From positions 1-64,000 of the forward strand of contig JAKJHU010001862.1 of assembly GCA_022316685.1 (NCBI GenBank): 64,000 nucleotides of DNA. Reading direction: 5' to 3'. Position numbers and translations under genes: made by a program. Shown piece after piece: positions 50,525-61,976 of this stretch. Numbering within the stretch: the first letter of the stretch is position 1; each line of letters begins with the position of its first letter. The stretch is from Progne subis subis. Lineage: Eukaryota > Chordata > Aves > Passeriformes > Hirundinidae. The notes beneath the pieces were generated by a model. That model was not told the DNA's origin and made no database searches. It was given only the letters and a program-made list of their open reading frames with translations.

Positions 50525-51165
50525 TCAGGGGGAAAATCTCCTTAGAGAAAAGTGGGAAAAGCTATTTATTCAACAAACAAAGTGCCCACAAGCATAAAAA
50601 ATGTGTAACATTAAACAATAAAACCTCTTGCTTTTCTGAAAAGAGATGGCAAAACTGAGAAAGTCCTTGCTGTGTGTTGTAGCTCAGCTCACCCTGTCTC
50701 TTATCAGTCTCTTATCAGTCCTTCTGGTGCTGGAAAATGCTGTCCTGGGCCCCAGGGGCCTGCAGGTGTGAGATCCCGGTGTTTTTTGGGTTTTCAGTCC
50801 AGAGCAGGTTTAAACAGTCCCAAGGAAAAGAAAAAAACCCCAAAAAACAGTCCAGGGAATTTCTCTGCCTCAGTTAGCTAAAACCAACTAAAAGCACAGG
50901 AGATCTCTGTCCTGTTGTCTGTCCGTGCTGCAGAGAACCCAGTCCAGGAGCGGAACGTGAAGCAGTGAGTGCAGTGCCTGAAAACAAACTGTGCACTTCT
51001 CTTTCTCCCTTCCGTCTCAGAACCAGTCCCAAAGGTGCAGGACACAACACCCAACACAAACAGAACAGACAGCTGGGGATACAAACATCACAAAGTCAGC
51101 CCAGGACAGCGCCAAAGGCAGCCCAGGGCTCCAAAAACACCGACCCACAGGGGCTGGCCAGGGCC
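50525..51165 (-). mobile_element. LTR-like segment of another family
   Basis: In the minus-strand sense, GAATAAATAGCTTTTCCC lies near the 3' end, and long A/T- and C/A-rich tracts resemble an ERV LTR (on the plus strand AATAAAACCTCTTGC, CCTCAGTTAGCTAAAACC). A 12-bp duplication (TCTCTTATCAGT) occurs near 50698-50721. No termini or duplication could be set. The 544-bp solo LTR ends a few bases to the left, so one may have inserted next to or into the other. Confidence 0.4.
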
Positions 51166-51179
51166 GGGGGAGTGGTGGG

Positions 51180-52850
51180 GTGCAGGAGGAGGATGCAGAG
51201 GCTGTGCACAGCATGGCAGTGCCCATGGGTGCAGGAGGAGGATGCAGAGGCTGTGCACAGCGTGGCTGTGCCATGGGTGCAGGAGGAGGATGCAGAGGCT
51301 GTGCACAGCGTGGCAGTGCCCATGGGTGCAGGAGGAGGATGCAGAGGCTGTCGTGGCAGTGCCCGTGGGTGCAGGAGGAGGATGCAGAGGCTGTCGTGGC
51401 AGTGCCCGTGGGTGCAGGAGGAGGATGCAGAGGCTGTCGTGGCAGTGCCCGTGGGTGCAGGAGGAGGATGCAGAGGCTGTGCACAGCGTGGCAGTGCCCA
51501 GGGGTGCAGGAGGAGGATGCAGAGGCTGTGCACAGCGTGGCAGTGCCCATGGGTGCAGGAGGAGGATGCAGAGGCTGTCGTGGCAGTGCCCAGGGGTGCA
51601 GGAGGAGGATGCAGAGGCTGTGCACAGCGTGGCTGTGCCATGGGTGCAGGAGGAGGATGCAGAGGCTGTGCACAGCGTGGCAGTGCCCATGGGTGCAGGA
51701 GGAGGATGCAGAGGCTGTCGTGGCAGTGCCCAGGGGTGCAGGAGGAGGATGCAGAGGCTGTCGTGGCAGTACCCAGGGGTGCAGGAGGAGGATGCAGAGG
51801 CTGTGCACAGTGTGGCAGTGCCCAGGGGTGCAGGAGGAGGATGCAGAGGCTGTGCACAGCGTGGCAGTGCCCGTGGGTGCAGGAGGAGGATGCAGAGGCT
51901 GTGCACAGCGTGGCAGTGCCCAGGGGTGCAGGAGGAGGATGCAGAGGCTGTGCACAGCGTGGCAGTGCCCATGGGTGCAGGAGGAGGATGCAGAGGCTGT
52001 CGTGGCAGTGCCCAGGGGTGCAGGAGGAGGATGCAGAGGCTGTGCACAGCGTGGCTGTGCCATGGGTGCAGGAGGAGGATGCAGAGGCTGTGCACAGCGT
52101 GGCAGTGCCAGGGGTGCAGGAGGAGGATGCAGAGGCTGTCGTGGCAGTACCCAGGGGTGCAGGAGGAGGATGCAGAGGCTGTCGTGGCAGTACCCAGGGG
52201 TGCAGGAGGAGGATGCAGAGGCTGTGCACAGTGTGGCAGTGCCCAGGGGTGCAGGAGGAGGATGCAGAGGCTGTGCACAGCGTGGCAGTGCCCATGGGTG
52301 CAGGAGGAGGATGCAGAGGCTGTCGTGGCAGTGCCCAGGGGTGCAGGAGGAGGATGCAGAGGCTGTGCACAGCGTGGCTGTGCCATGGGTGCAGGAGGAG
52401 GATGCAGAGGCTGTGCACAGCGTGGCAGTGCCCATGGGTGCAGGAGGAGGATGCAGAGGCTGTCGTGGCAGTACCCAGGGGTGCAGGAGGAGGATGCAGA
52501 GGCTGTCGTGGCAGTACCCAGGGGTGCAGGAGGAGGATGCAGAGGCTGTGCACAGTGTGGCAGTGCCCAGGGGTGCAGGAGGAGGATGCAGAGGCTGTCG
52601 TGGCAGTGCCCAGGGGTGCAGGAGGAGGATGCAGAGGCTGTGCACAGTGTGGCAGTGCCCGTGGGTGCAGGAGGAGGATGCAGAGGCTGTGCACAGTGTG
52701 GCAGTGCCCATGGGTGCAGGAGGAGGATGCAGAGGCTGTCGTGGCAGTGCCAGGGGTGCAGGAGGAGGATGCAGAGGCTGTGCACAGTGTGGCAGTGCCC
52801 AGGGATGCAGGAGGAGGATGCAGAGGCTGTTGTGGCAGTGCCCAGGGCTC
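51180..52850. repeat. 49/43-bp minisatellite, ~36 copies
   Basis: About 36 units of GTGCAGGAGGAGGATGCAGA plus GGCTGTGCACAGCGTGGCAG and TGCCCATGG (49 bp). A short form of 43 bp lacks the hexamer GCACAG. Long and short units, and a variant CTGTGCCATGG, recur in the same order in blocks near 51541, 51961 and 52285, indicating higher-order duplication. All frames on both strands are open for up to 686 codons; these are artefacts. Confidence 0.97.
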
Positions 52851-54114
52851 AGGGGTGCAGCGGGTCACGGCACAGGGACAGCCGTGGCACTGCAGGCACA
52901 CCTGGCAGCACTGCAGAGCCCCTCGGTGTCCTTCCCTGGGGGTCACTGAGCACATCACTCACCGCTGGGCAGTTTGGGCTGCTCCTGACGGGATCATAAC
53001 ACAGATGATTGGAATGCTCATCTAGTCCGTGCCGTTATATAAATTATTATCTAATATTATGCCAGACAGAAATACAGCAGCATATAAGGAAGAGTGGATG
53101 CTTTGTACAAGAGGGTCATGATAGATAAAAATGGTAATGGGCACTGTAGTGCCATAATCAAAGTCTAATTGTCTCATTAATTAAGAACAATATTCGGTTA
53201 TGTATTGGGTCCTGAAGTGATTATGACTCAAATGCCTACTAGAACTCATGGATTTATCCCCTGCCTGGCAGCTTGCAGCCAGGCAAAGCATTTGGTGGAG
53301 GTCGAACAGTTCAATTGCTGCTCTAAAATGCAGTTGAACTTTAGGCATGAATAATCCCGGCTGTGCCGCTCGCCCACGGCCCTCGGAGCCGCTCCCGCCG
53401 CCTTCAGCCGGCCCAGGGAAACCTCCACCATCCCCAAATCCTCCTCCACTGCCAAAATCCTGCCCTGGGGATGAGCAAAAGAGGTGCCTCGGGGGTCCCG
53501 GAGCACAGGATGTTCATTTATCCACCACCGGCTCACAGGGCAAACGCCCAGCGCCTCCTGCCCCCTCGCAGTTCTTACACCAATCTAATCTTCCCGAGCT
53601 CCCTGCCAAACGTGAGCCGCTGGTAACAGTGGCTGTTCTGGGGTAATTAGATCAGCGTTCAAGCAATTTGCTGTAGGGCCTGATCTCAGACCATCCTTCA
53701 CACACGTCTGTGCTAGATCTGTCTTTAAATTATAATGTAATGAGCTTGGCAGCCCTATTAATAATCCAGCAAATCATGGCAGAGTGTGGTTTGATTTCAC
53801 TGCTGTAATGCGTGCAATTGAAGGCAAGTAGGTGATTGCCACAAGTTTCTGCCCTGTTTAATCATAAAAATCAAACAGGAGGATATATGAGCTTCTAAAA
53901 TTAAAAATACTTGAGCTCCTTTACAGCAATAAAATGGATTTAACATAGGGAGTTTAATAATTTATTTTGAGGTGACACAACTTCGTAAAATAACATTAGG
54001 GTCCTACCTCTGGGGGTTATTTTATTGAAACGTTGTAGTTTCCAGTTCTAATGAATGGGCATTTGCCTCCCTTCATGCAGGTGAGTTGGGCATGGGCCCC
54101 TGAGCAGACATCCC
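52851..54114. other. Single-copy spacer with AT-rich blocks
   Basis: GC-rich to 53000. Then AT-rich unique sequence at 53020-53340 and 53640-54050, on either side of a GC-rich patch (53360-53600). The AT-rich blocks are candidates for conserved non-coding sequence. No gene recognised. Confidence 0.5.
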
Positions 54115-54500
54115 TGTCACCGAGACACACAGAGCAGTCACACGCACACAAGAGATTGTCGCAGAGGTCCTTCAGATCCAGCTCACTGCTGAGAGAGCAG
54201 AGAGAGGAGACCCCTTTGTTTATTTCTTACTTTTTATACATTTGTGGGTCTGGCAGAAGATTGGCTTTTTGGGGTTTCCACCCCTCAGCCTCAGTGGCCA
54301 GACCAATTGTCAGTTACAATTGTTTTCAGGTTAGAAACATGCAAACAAAGGACAGAGAATGAAAAACAAAGGATTTGTTTATGTTACATCTGTGGGAAAA
54401 AGGTAGAGAACTGCTCTAATATTGTACAGTAACTAAAAGATCTGACTCCATTTATGAAATTCAAAAGGCAAATAAAAAACTCAGAAAAACCAGGGTGACA
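54115..54500 (-). mobile_element. Solo LTR, TGTTACCC family, subfamily B
   Basis: 386 bp, with plus-strand ends TGTCACCGAGAC and CAGGGTGACA. The flanking hexamers CATCCC (54109-54114) and TAGCCC (54501-54506) match at 4 of 6 positions, either a decayed duplication or an inter-element recombination product. In the minus sense TATAAAAAGTAAGAAATAAA is intact. Confidence 0.88.
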
Positions 54501-56511
54501 TAGCCCCGTTGCACAATCTGTGTTTTTCACTCTGTATCCACATTGTGGCTGCAGACTGAGTCCTGCTTCCCAGCCCTTTTGGAGCACACCCATTTCTCAT
54601 TGCTTTTCTTCTAATGAAAACGTCAAGAAGAGCAATAGAACATAAACAGAGATGTTGTTGGTTTCACCCTCTGTGCAGAACCAATGGAAACTGAGAAAGC
54701 CGGTGTTGGGATGCTGTGGAAGGCAGGGTCCCAGGGGGTTTGGGATGGGAGGGGAGCCTGGACTGGGAATCCCGGGGGAGGAGCTGCCCTGAGCTGCTCT
54801 GAACTCCCAGTGGATGGGGCAGGGTCACCCCGTGCTCGCAGTGACCTCCAGGGTGACAGGAGCGCCCGTGCCAGCCCGCCCAGCCTGTCCTTCGGTACTC
54901 CAAGCTCTGCAATCCCAGACATCATCCCCAGCAGTGGGAGCGACACAAACGCCAGCCTAAGAGAGCTCCTCGTTTCCCTCTTCTCACATACAGGGATAAA
55001 TATAGATTCAGCGAGGGTGAGAGACACTAAATTAAAATTCTAAAGAAAACATTTCTTTGCGAGTTCTGCTGCTCATTGTGATGAGAGAACATCGAAAGTT
55101 TCCAGTACCAGAGGGAGGACACCAGCCCAGACAGGCACGGGAGCAGCTCAGGAGCCAGGTTATGGGGACACACAAAAGCTTCTCACCCTAAGACAGCTCT
55201 GGGCCAAAGCAGGGGCAGCAGCAGCGACCCTCAGCTCAGGGGAGCCTGGGCCACGCTGCCAGCACCCGGCACTGGGTGGGCATGGGGCAGAGCCTGACAC
55301 ACACGCAGGGAGCCCTCAGCTCCATCCCTGCTCTGCTTTTATCTCACCTCTCATCAGCCAGCCAGGAAAAAGATAACTTGGTCTTTCACAGCTTGACCTG
55401 AATCGGCAAGACTGGCAGAAGTAAACATCTCCTGCTTCCCCCGGAACAATTTGATATGCAGCTCTGAGAGAGGCTAAAAAAGAACCCTTTCATCTTCGTT
55501 TCCTCGAGTCATTTCTTTATCATATTCTAAATTCATAGATAAAACCCCAGGCAATTTTATTGGATTAAGGATGACCACAAACATCACAGAGTGTCTCCCC
55601 ATGACATTAATATGCTCGTAATTGATACATTCGCTCTGCGTCTTTCTCCTGGGGTTGAGATCACTGTCATTACCCCGGTGCAGTCTATCTCCTCAGATCT
55701 CCCTCCACACACTTGGGCACAGGTATGTGTTTATCTCCAGCGCCAAAATCCAGCAGAACAGTAAATTATTCTGCCTGCTCGGGCACAGATCTGCCCACGG
55801 CGCTGTTTCCTGATCGCTTTCCTGCAAAAGCAAAAGGGGGCCCAAGGAGAGTCACTCCAGGTGGGCGTGGGACCCCATTCCAGGGCTGGCACTGCTGGCA
55901 GGGCACGTGCTGGAGCAGTTCTGGGCTGGGCCCTGTGCTCACCCAAACATTCCCGAGTATTAACTCACCCAGCTGCAGGAGGTGTCTGACTGCTCAGCGC
56001 TGAAAAATCTGCTGCTGCATTTAATTAAATGAGAAACTAACCCAGAGCACTCTCTGTTTCTTGACTCGTTCTTGCACACTTTGAGGAAGCCCTGGTGCGC
56101 TTTGCTGACAGTACCAGACCCCTTGTCCATCCAAAATGGTCCCTAATGGCCAGTGGTCCCCTGCCCAGCTGAAAGTGTCACGTCAGGTCCTCTCAAAATA
56201 AATAAATTCCCTATCTGGGGCAAAAGTAAAACCCTGGATAAAAGGCAAGGTATGATAGAAAGGAGGAAAGTGATAAAAAAAGCATGATAAAATAAGTATG
56301 GTAAAATCAGGATAAAAAGTTCTTAATTCAAGTCTGCCAGGCAGGAGGTGGATCTAATTTTCACTTTAAATAGGCTCTGGCTCTAGGTTTTATTCTGCTA
56401 TTCAAGAACAAGAACAATTACTACAGGAGCCTGTAGTAAGTGTGACACTCCTGCAGGATGGAGGAATCATCCCTGCAGCTGGCTCTGGGCAGGCAGGACC
56501 TGGGGGCCGAG
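54501..56511. other. Single-copy spacer
   Basis: Unique sequence of 2 kb. GC-rich at 54700-54900 and 55100-55330, AT-rich at 55480-55640 and 56190-56400. No gene recognised. Confidence 0.5.
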
Positions 56512-56911
56512 TGTGACTGGGATATGAAAAGCAATCACACGGAGACGAGAGATTTGCAGGGCAGAGTTGTTCCTCCGAGAGAGCCAAGGCCGAGAACCAA
56601 GGCTGAGCCAAGCCCAGAGCCCCTCTGCCTGTTTATTTCTTACTTTTTATACATTTGTGGGTCTGGCTGTGGATTGGCTTCTGGAGTTTTCACCTCCCAG
56701 CCCAATGGCCAGACCAGCTGTCAGTTACAATTGTTTTCAGGTTAGAAATGTGCAAACAAAGGACAGAGAATGAAAAACAAAGGATTTGTTTATGTTCCAT
56801 GTGTGAGAAAAGGCAAAAACTGCTCCTAATATTGTACAGAAGCTAAAAAGTCTGACTCCATTTTATGAACAATCAAAAGGCTTTAAAAAACTCAGAGAAA
56901 CCAGGGTGACA
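56512..56911 (-). mobile_element. Solo LTR, TGTTACCC family, subfamily A, perfect TSD
   Basis: 400 bp, with plus-strand ends TGTGACTGGGAT and CAGGGTGACA. GCCGAG flanks both sides (56506-56511 and 56912-56917). It shares subfamily A markers with 16338 and 45632 and carries an extra short insertion-like block (AAGGCCGAGAACC) near 56585. In the minus sense the TATAAAAAGTAAGAAATAAA segment is intact. Confidence 0.95.
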
Positions 56912-58437
56912 GCCGAGGGAGCTGTGTGATGTCCTGCGGGGCCAGGTGTTCGTGTCACAGCAACCCCGTGGAATGCCCCAGGTTTGGGGAAGAGGGGCTG
57001 GAAAGCTGGCCAGCAGGAAAGGCCCTAGGGGCACTGGTTGACAGGAGCTGAACATCAGCCCAGGTGTGCGCAGCTGGGCAAGAAGGCCATGGGCATCTAG
57101 GCTGTACCAGTCACAGTGTGATCACTGGCGCAGGGCCATTGCTGTCCCCTGTGCTGGCACTGCTGGGACACCTCCCGTGCTGAGGGCACCTCCCAAGGGA
57201 CATTTTGGTGCTGGAACGTGTCTAGAGAAGAGCCGTAGGGCTGGGGAAGGGGCTGGAGCACCATTCTCCATCCAGAGCTCCTCGGGGTGCACAGAAACAC
57301 ATCGGCTGCCAGGAGATCTTGGGTCCTTGTTTGCCCTCCCTGCGGAGGGAAGGATTTGGGGATTAATCACGGCGCCCTGCCTCCCCTGCCAGCTGTGGAA
57401 ACAAGGCCTGAGCCGAGGGAGGGAAAAGCTGCGTCCTGACCTTTGCTGGTAATTAATCACGAAGTGTGAGAAGATGTTTGCTCGCAGCCTGGAACAGGGA
57501 TTGCGAGCGATCACCCAGAGATAGGCTCAGGGCTTGGGGGTTTTTTCTCCTTTTTTTGCTCAGTAACAATTTTTCTCTGCAGCAGCTCTGGCAGCTGAAA
57601 TTGCATTTGACTTGAGCTTCTTGGATCTTCAGAGCACTGAAAACCAAAGAAAATTAAAGGACAGTGATTTTTGCATAATTTCATTCATACTAAGGATTTC
57701 CAATTAGGAAGGCATAAATTGATCCTCTTTGCTTTAATATCTTGGGCTTTTTTCCCCTGCACAGATAACAGCTGAGTTTTAATTCATTTTAATTCTATTA
57801 CCATCCATAACACCATGCACTGTGATAAGTATCTCTCCGGTACACAAACGCCTTTGAGAACTACCCATCAAGTACTTATTTAACCTTATTGTCGAGGGAA
57901 TAATGGCATTTCCTGCATGTGTTTATTTTGCCTCATTTGTGGAGCAAATTAACTTTTTTACACAAACACACCGGTATTTTTTTCCCGCTGACATTGTTCC
58001 CAGCGAGGCTCCACTTTCTGGCTGGCGTTCCCTGAAGGTTTCCTACATCTCTGTTAGTGCAGCACTCAGTGCCTGTAACCAGACTTTTATTCTCAGCATT
58101 ATTATTAAATATGATTGCGATGTGACACAAATTTCACTGAGGTGGGTGGGATCGAATCCATACAGGAAATGCAGCGTGTTTAAATTATGATGGGGATGAA
58201 AATTTGGTCTTTCAGAAAAGAAACGCCGAGTTACTACACAGAAACATGTGCTGCATTGTACGTGCTGCACGATACTGAAGAGAAGAAAGGATCTTTTATT
58301 GTTGTTATCCAACTCCTCACGAGGGCCTTTGCAGGGAAAATTATGTAAGTGAATCCAGAGTGCTCCAAGAAATCCTTCAATGTGATGGATATTTTTTACT
58401 GTGGGAATAAAACGACTGCAGTCGATCAAAATCACAG
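56912..58437. other. Spacer with a small CR1 relic, AT-rich right half
   Basis: At 57204-57265 GGTGCTGGAACGTGTCTAGA, GAAGAGCCGTAGGGCTGGGG and AAGGGGCTGGAGCA match a plus-oriented CR1 block. From 57640 to the assembly gap the sequence is unique and AT-rich without repeats, a candidate conserved non-coding block. No gene recognised. Confidence 0.5.
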
Positions 58438-58537
58438 NNNNNNNNNNNNNNNNNNNNNNNNNNNNNNNNNNNNNNNNNNNNNNNNNNNNNNNNNNNNNNN
58501 NNNNNNNNNNNNNNNNNNNNNNNNNNNNNNNNNNNNN
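58438..58537. other. Assembly gap (100 N)
   Basis: Exactly 100 N, the usual placeholder for a gap of unknown size. Open frames crossing it are meaningless. Confidence 0.99.
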
Positions 58538-59145
58538 GCACATCTCAGCGGTGTCTTGGTAACATCCTTTCCACAGAACTTTAATCTGTGTTCTCTTATA
58601 AAAGCAAAAATAGAGTGGGGGGGGGAAAAAGAGAGCGAAAACTAGGTGAGCATTCCTTCCCTCTCTCCCGCTCGACGGGAACAATCCCCCGGAGATTTCC
58701 CCAGCCAGGCTTTTAATTTTCCGTGAGGCTGCAGGTGAAGCGGGAGCGCCGTCACAGGCGCTGCCTCCGGGAGATTTGGGCTCTGCCGCTCGGCTCCCAG
58801 GAATAATGACAGAGAACCGCTCCCGCTGCCGAGCGCATCCCGCGGAGCATTCCACTCCATTTCATGGAAACAGCCAGGTGCAATTTTAATTCATTTTCTG
58901 CCATTTTATCCTTTCCGCCGGATGGTTTACAATCCGCCGCTTCCCTCCCCCTGCTCGGGCTGCTCCTGCCGCCCTGCAGCCCTCGGGAATCGCTCGGCCG
59001 GGACAGGGGAGAGCGCCAGGACCCTGACGGGGATTTCCCTGCACGGCCAGCGCCCATTGTGTCGGTGTGAGCCGTTAAAGCCCTCAGGGCAGGGGTTGGG
59101 CCGCCTGGGATCTCAGGCATGGCAGGGCGCAGACATCAGCCCTGG
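58538..59145. other. CpG-rich single-copy segment after the gap
   Basis: Positions 58640-59060 are CpG-rich (CTCCCGCTCGACGGGAAC, GAAGCGGGAGCGCCGTC, CCGAGCGCATCCCGCGGAGC, AATCGCTCGGCCGGGAC). They are broken by an AT-rich island at 58880-58915. This could be a CpG island or a regulatory element. No exon or TATA-anchored start is defined. Confidence 0.4.
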
Positions 59146-59945
59146 GAGCAGCATCCATCCATTTATCCATCCATCCATCCCTGGGAACAGCATCCATCCA
59201 TCCATCCATCCATCCATCCCTGGGAACAGCATCCATCCATCCATCCATCCATCCATCCATCCATCCATCCATCCCTGGGAACAGCATCCATCCATCCATC
59301 CATCCATCCATCCATCCATCCCTGGGAACAGCATCCATCCATCCATCCATCCCTGGGAGCAGCATCCATCCATCCATCCATCCATCCATCCATCCATCCA
59401 TCCATCCATCCATCCCTGGGATCAGCATCCATCCATCCATCCATCCCTGGGAGCAGCATCCATCCATCCATCCATCCATCCATCCATCCATCCCTGGGAT
59501 CAGCATCCATCCATCCATCCATCCATCCATCCATCCATCCATCCATCCATCCCTGGGATCAGCATCCATCCATCCATCCATCCATCCATCCATCCATCCA
59601 TCCATCCATCCCTGGGAGCAGCATCCATCCATCCATCCATCCATCCATCCATCCATCCATCCCTGGGATCAGCATCCATCCATCCATCCATCCATCCATC
59701 CATCCATCCCTGGGATCAGCATCCATCCATCCATCCATCCATCCATCCATCCATCCATCCATCCATCCCTGGGATCAGCATCCATCCATCCATCCATCCA
59801 TCCATCCATCCATCCATCCATCCCTGGGATCAGCATCCATCCATCCATCCATCCCTGGGATCAGCATCCATCCCTCCATCCCTCCATCCATGGGATCAGC
59901 ATCCCTCCATCCATGGGATCAGCATCCATCCCTCCCTGGGAGCAG
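59146..59945. repeat. (ATCC)n blocks with CTGGGATCAGC linkers
   Basis: Compound repeat. Blocks of (CATC)n of varying length alternate with an 11-12-bp linker, CCTGGGATCAG, CCTGGGAACAG or CCTGGGAGCAG. About 18 linkers are present, and right of 59870 the array decays to CCTCCATCC variants. Open frames reading as Ile-His-Pro-Ser or Met-Asp-Gly-Trp repeats are artefacts. Confidence 0.96.
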
Positions 59946-61976
59946 CATCCATCCCTTGATACCTCCATCCTCGATCCCTCCATCCCTCCCTCCCTGGGAG
60001 CAGCGTCCATCTCTCCGAGTACATCCTTACAGAGCTCCCCCAGCACACAGAGACCCCCCACCCTGGAAAAGGCTTTTTTCTTCCCCCACACCAAAAGAAT
60101 CTCACCAGCTAATCCCTTTCCTTCAAATGCCATCAAAGGTTTTATTTTGGTGTGGGACACCTCCACGGGGTGAGGGCATTTCTGCAAGGCAGCCCTTCTA
60201 ATCCAGGGTTTGGCAGTGGCCGAGCATCCACGGCCTTTTCCCACAAAGCCTTGGGGATGACAGGTCCCCGTGGGGAAGTCAGGGATGGAAATTTCCAGCA
60301 GAGCTCTGCGAAGGGATGGGGTTTTTGTGCTTGTGAGTTTCGGAGGGACTTTGACAGGCCCTAAGTTGGAGAGCTGAACTTCGTTCCCTTTCTGCATTAC
60401 CCACAGTAAAAGAACAAAAAAGTAAAACAAAAAAATCCAGTTTTCCAGTCTTCAGAAGAATTCTTTTGCCGGCAACAGTGGGAGTTGTGCACGGAGGTGA
60501 AGAACAGGGGATGCTCTTAGAGTACATTTTAAAGAGCTTCTGAAACACAGGCAGCCCTAATTAACATTTTATGGTACTGGAATTATAACAAGAAAAGCAA
60601 TTTAATCTGTGAAACTCTATTTGCAAAGATGGCAATGATAAACAAAGGGAGAAGATGTTCAGGGCAGAACAGGAGAAGGAATGCAGAAGAAGTGAAGGTG
60701 GGGGAGATGCAGCTCCAACAGCTATTAAGTGACTGAAAAAGATGTTTTTGGAGAATGATGAAGACAAAGTGAAGCTGAATGACCAATGAGGGAAGCCAGG
60801 CACCTGGGGAATCCCTCCCTCTCCGGGCTGTTTCTCCTGAGCGCTGCTTTAGTTCGAGTCCGCTCTCTCCGGATCTCCACACAAACTGAAACACTGAGCA
60901 ACAACGGCAGGAAACCAAACCGACCCTAATCCTGCTCTGCGTCGGTTCACGGCGCCGCAGAGTTCGCTGCACAGATCTCCTTTCCCGGTTCCTGGCGGGC
61001 TCAGGGACAGGGCTGGCGCTCCAAAGCAGGGAATTGTGTCTGTAGCGGCGGTTCCGCCAGCCCCGCCGGGCTGGGGGTGCTGGGCAGGGCGCACAGCGGC
61101 CAGCACGGGCAGCCGCGGCCCATCGGACATCCACCTTTCCGCCCCGAGAGGCAGGAACTCTGCTGCTCAAACAGATTGCATTTTTAATTTATTTTCCCCT
61201 CAGCATGGCTTCAATTCCTTTTGCTCTCAGGCTTCTCTGTCTAGAATTTTTTGTCACCTGATGGCTAGGTTGCAAAAGGAAAAGTAAGGATCCTTACACA
61301 GATTTTGGGACATTTCTCTTCAGTCCAGTTGTAAAAATACACCAAAATAAGCGACTGCCTCGGCAGCTGCGCAGCCGCAGACACGGAGAGGCAATGCGTT
61401 ACTGCAGAGCTTCATCTCAGGGGGGTCAAAATGCACTTCGTGGGGTGCAGAGGGCACCTGCAGTAGGGAGGATCGGTCCCACAGCCTCCTGATCTCACGG
61501 GAACGAGCTGAGCTGGAGGTCTGTCCCAGCCCAAACCCTTCTGGGGTGCGTGATTCGCTCTGATGGAGGCACACAGAGGCACAAACCCCACTGCTCCTCT
61601 GTGAAGCAGAGCTCCCGGCAGGGTTTGTGAGCGGTGCCAGCGCCTGGCCAGAGGAGCGGCTGGCTGCCCCTGCTGCAGGGGATGACCATGGTGATGGTGA
61701 TGATGGAGAGGCTGCAGGGCTCATTCGAGTGATGTCTGCTGCCCCACACAGCATCTCCAGCTCTTTAACAGATATTTTTCCTCTAATGTCTGGCGTGAGG
61801 AGATTCATGCACTGATTAGTTCTTTCATCGTGTTTGCCGAAGGAGCTCTTGTTTGCAGAGCCCCTGATGGAGCTGCAGGGATGGCAAACTGTGCCAGGAG
61901 CTCCAGGGCTCCTGTCCCCAGGGCCACCAGCTGCTGCCAGGCACTGCCACAGCGTCCCCGCAGCGCCACACGGCCT
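59946..61976. other. Single-copy spacer with a CpG-richer patch
   Basis: Decayed repeat edge to 60010, then unique sequence. Positions 60850-61150 are comparatively CpG-rich (TTCACGGCGCCGCAGAGTTCG, in two parts, and CAGCCCCGCCGGGC). TTCGAGTCC at 60852 resembles a tRNA T-loop but has no matching acceptor stem. No gene is supported. Confidence 0.45.

Noticed and set aside
50965..53025. Opposed open frames of 560-686 codons
   Set aside because: All six frames are open because the 49/43-bp unit has no stops. Cys- or Gly-rich readings reflect unit composition only.
54051..54362. Small coding frames inside the 390-bp LTRs (here and at 16261, 27812, 31560, 45425 and 56458)
   Set aside because: The similar short peptides arise because the same LTR is present six times. 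LTR sequence of this kind is non-coding.
58043..58855. A 270-codon minus-strand frame
   Set aside because: It is joined across the 100-N gap, so the reading frame is not real.
60845..60900. tRNA gene suggested by TTCGAGTCC
   Set aside because: No acceptor or anticodon stem can be paired around it, and there is no A box at the right distance.
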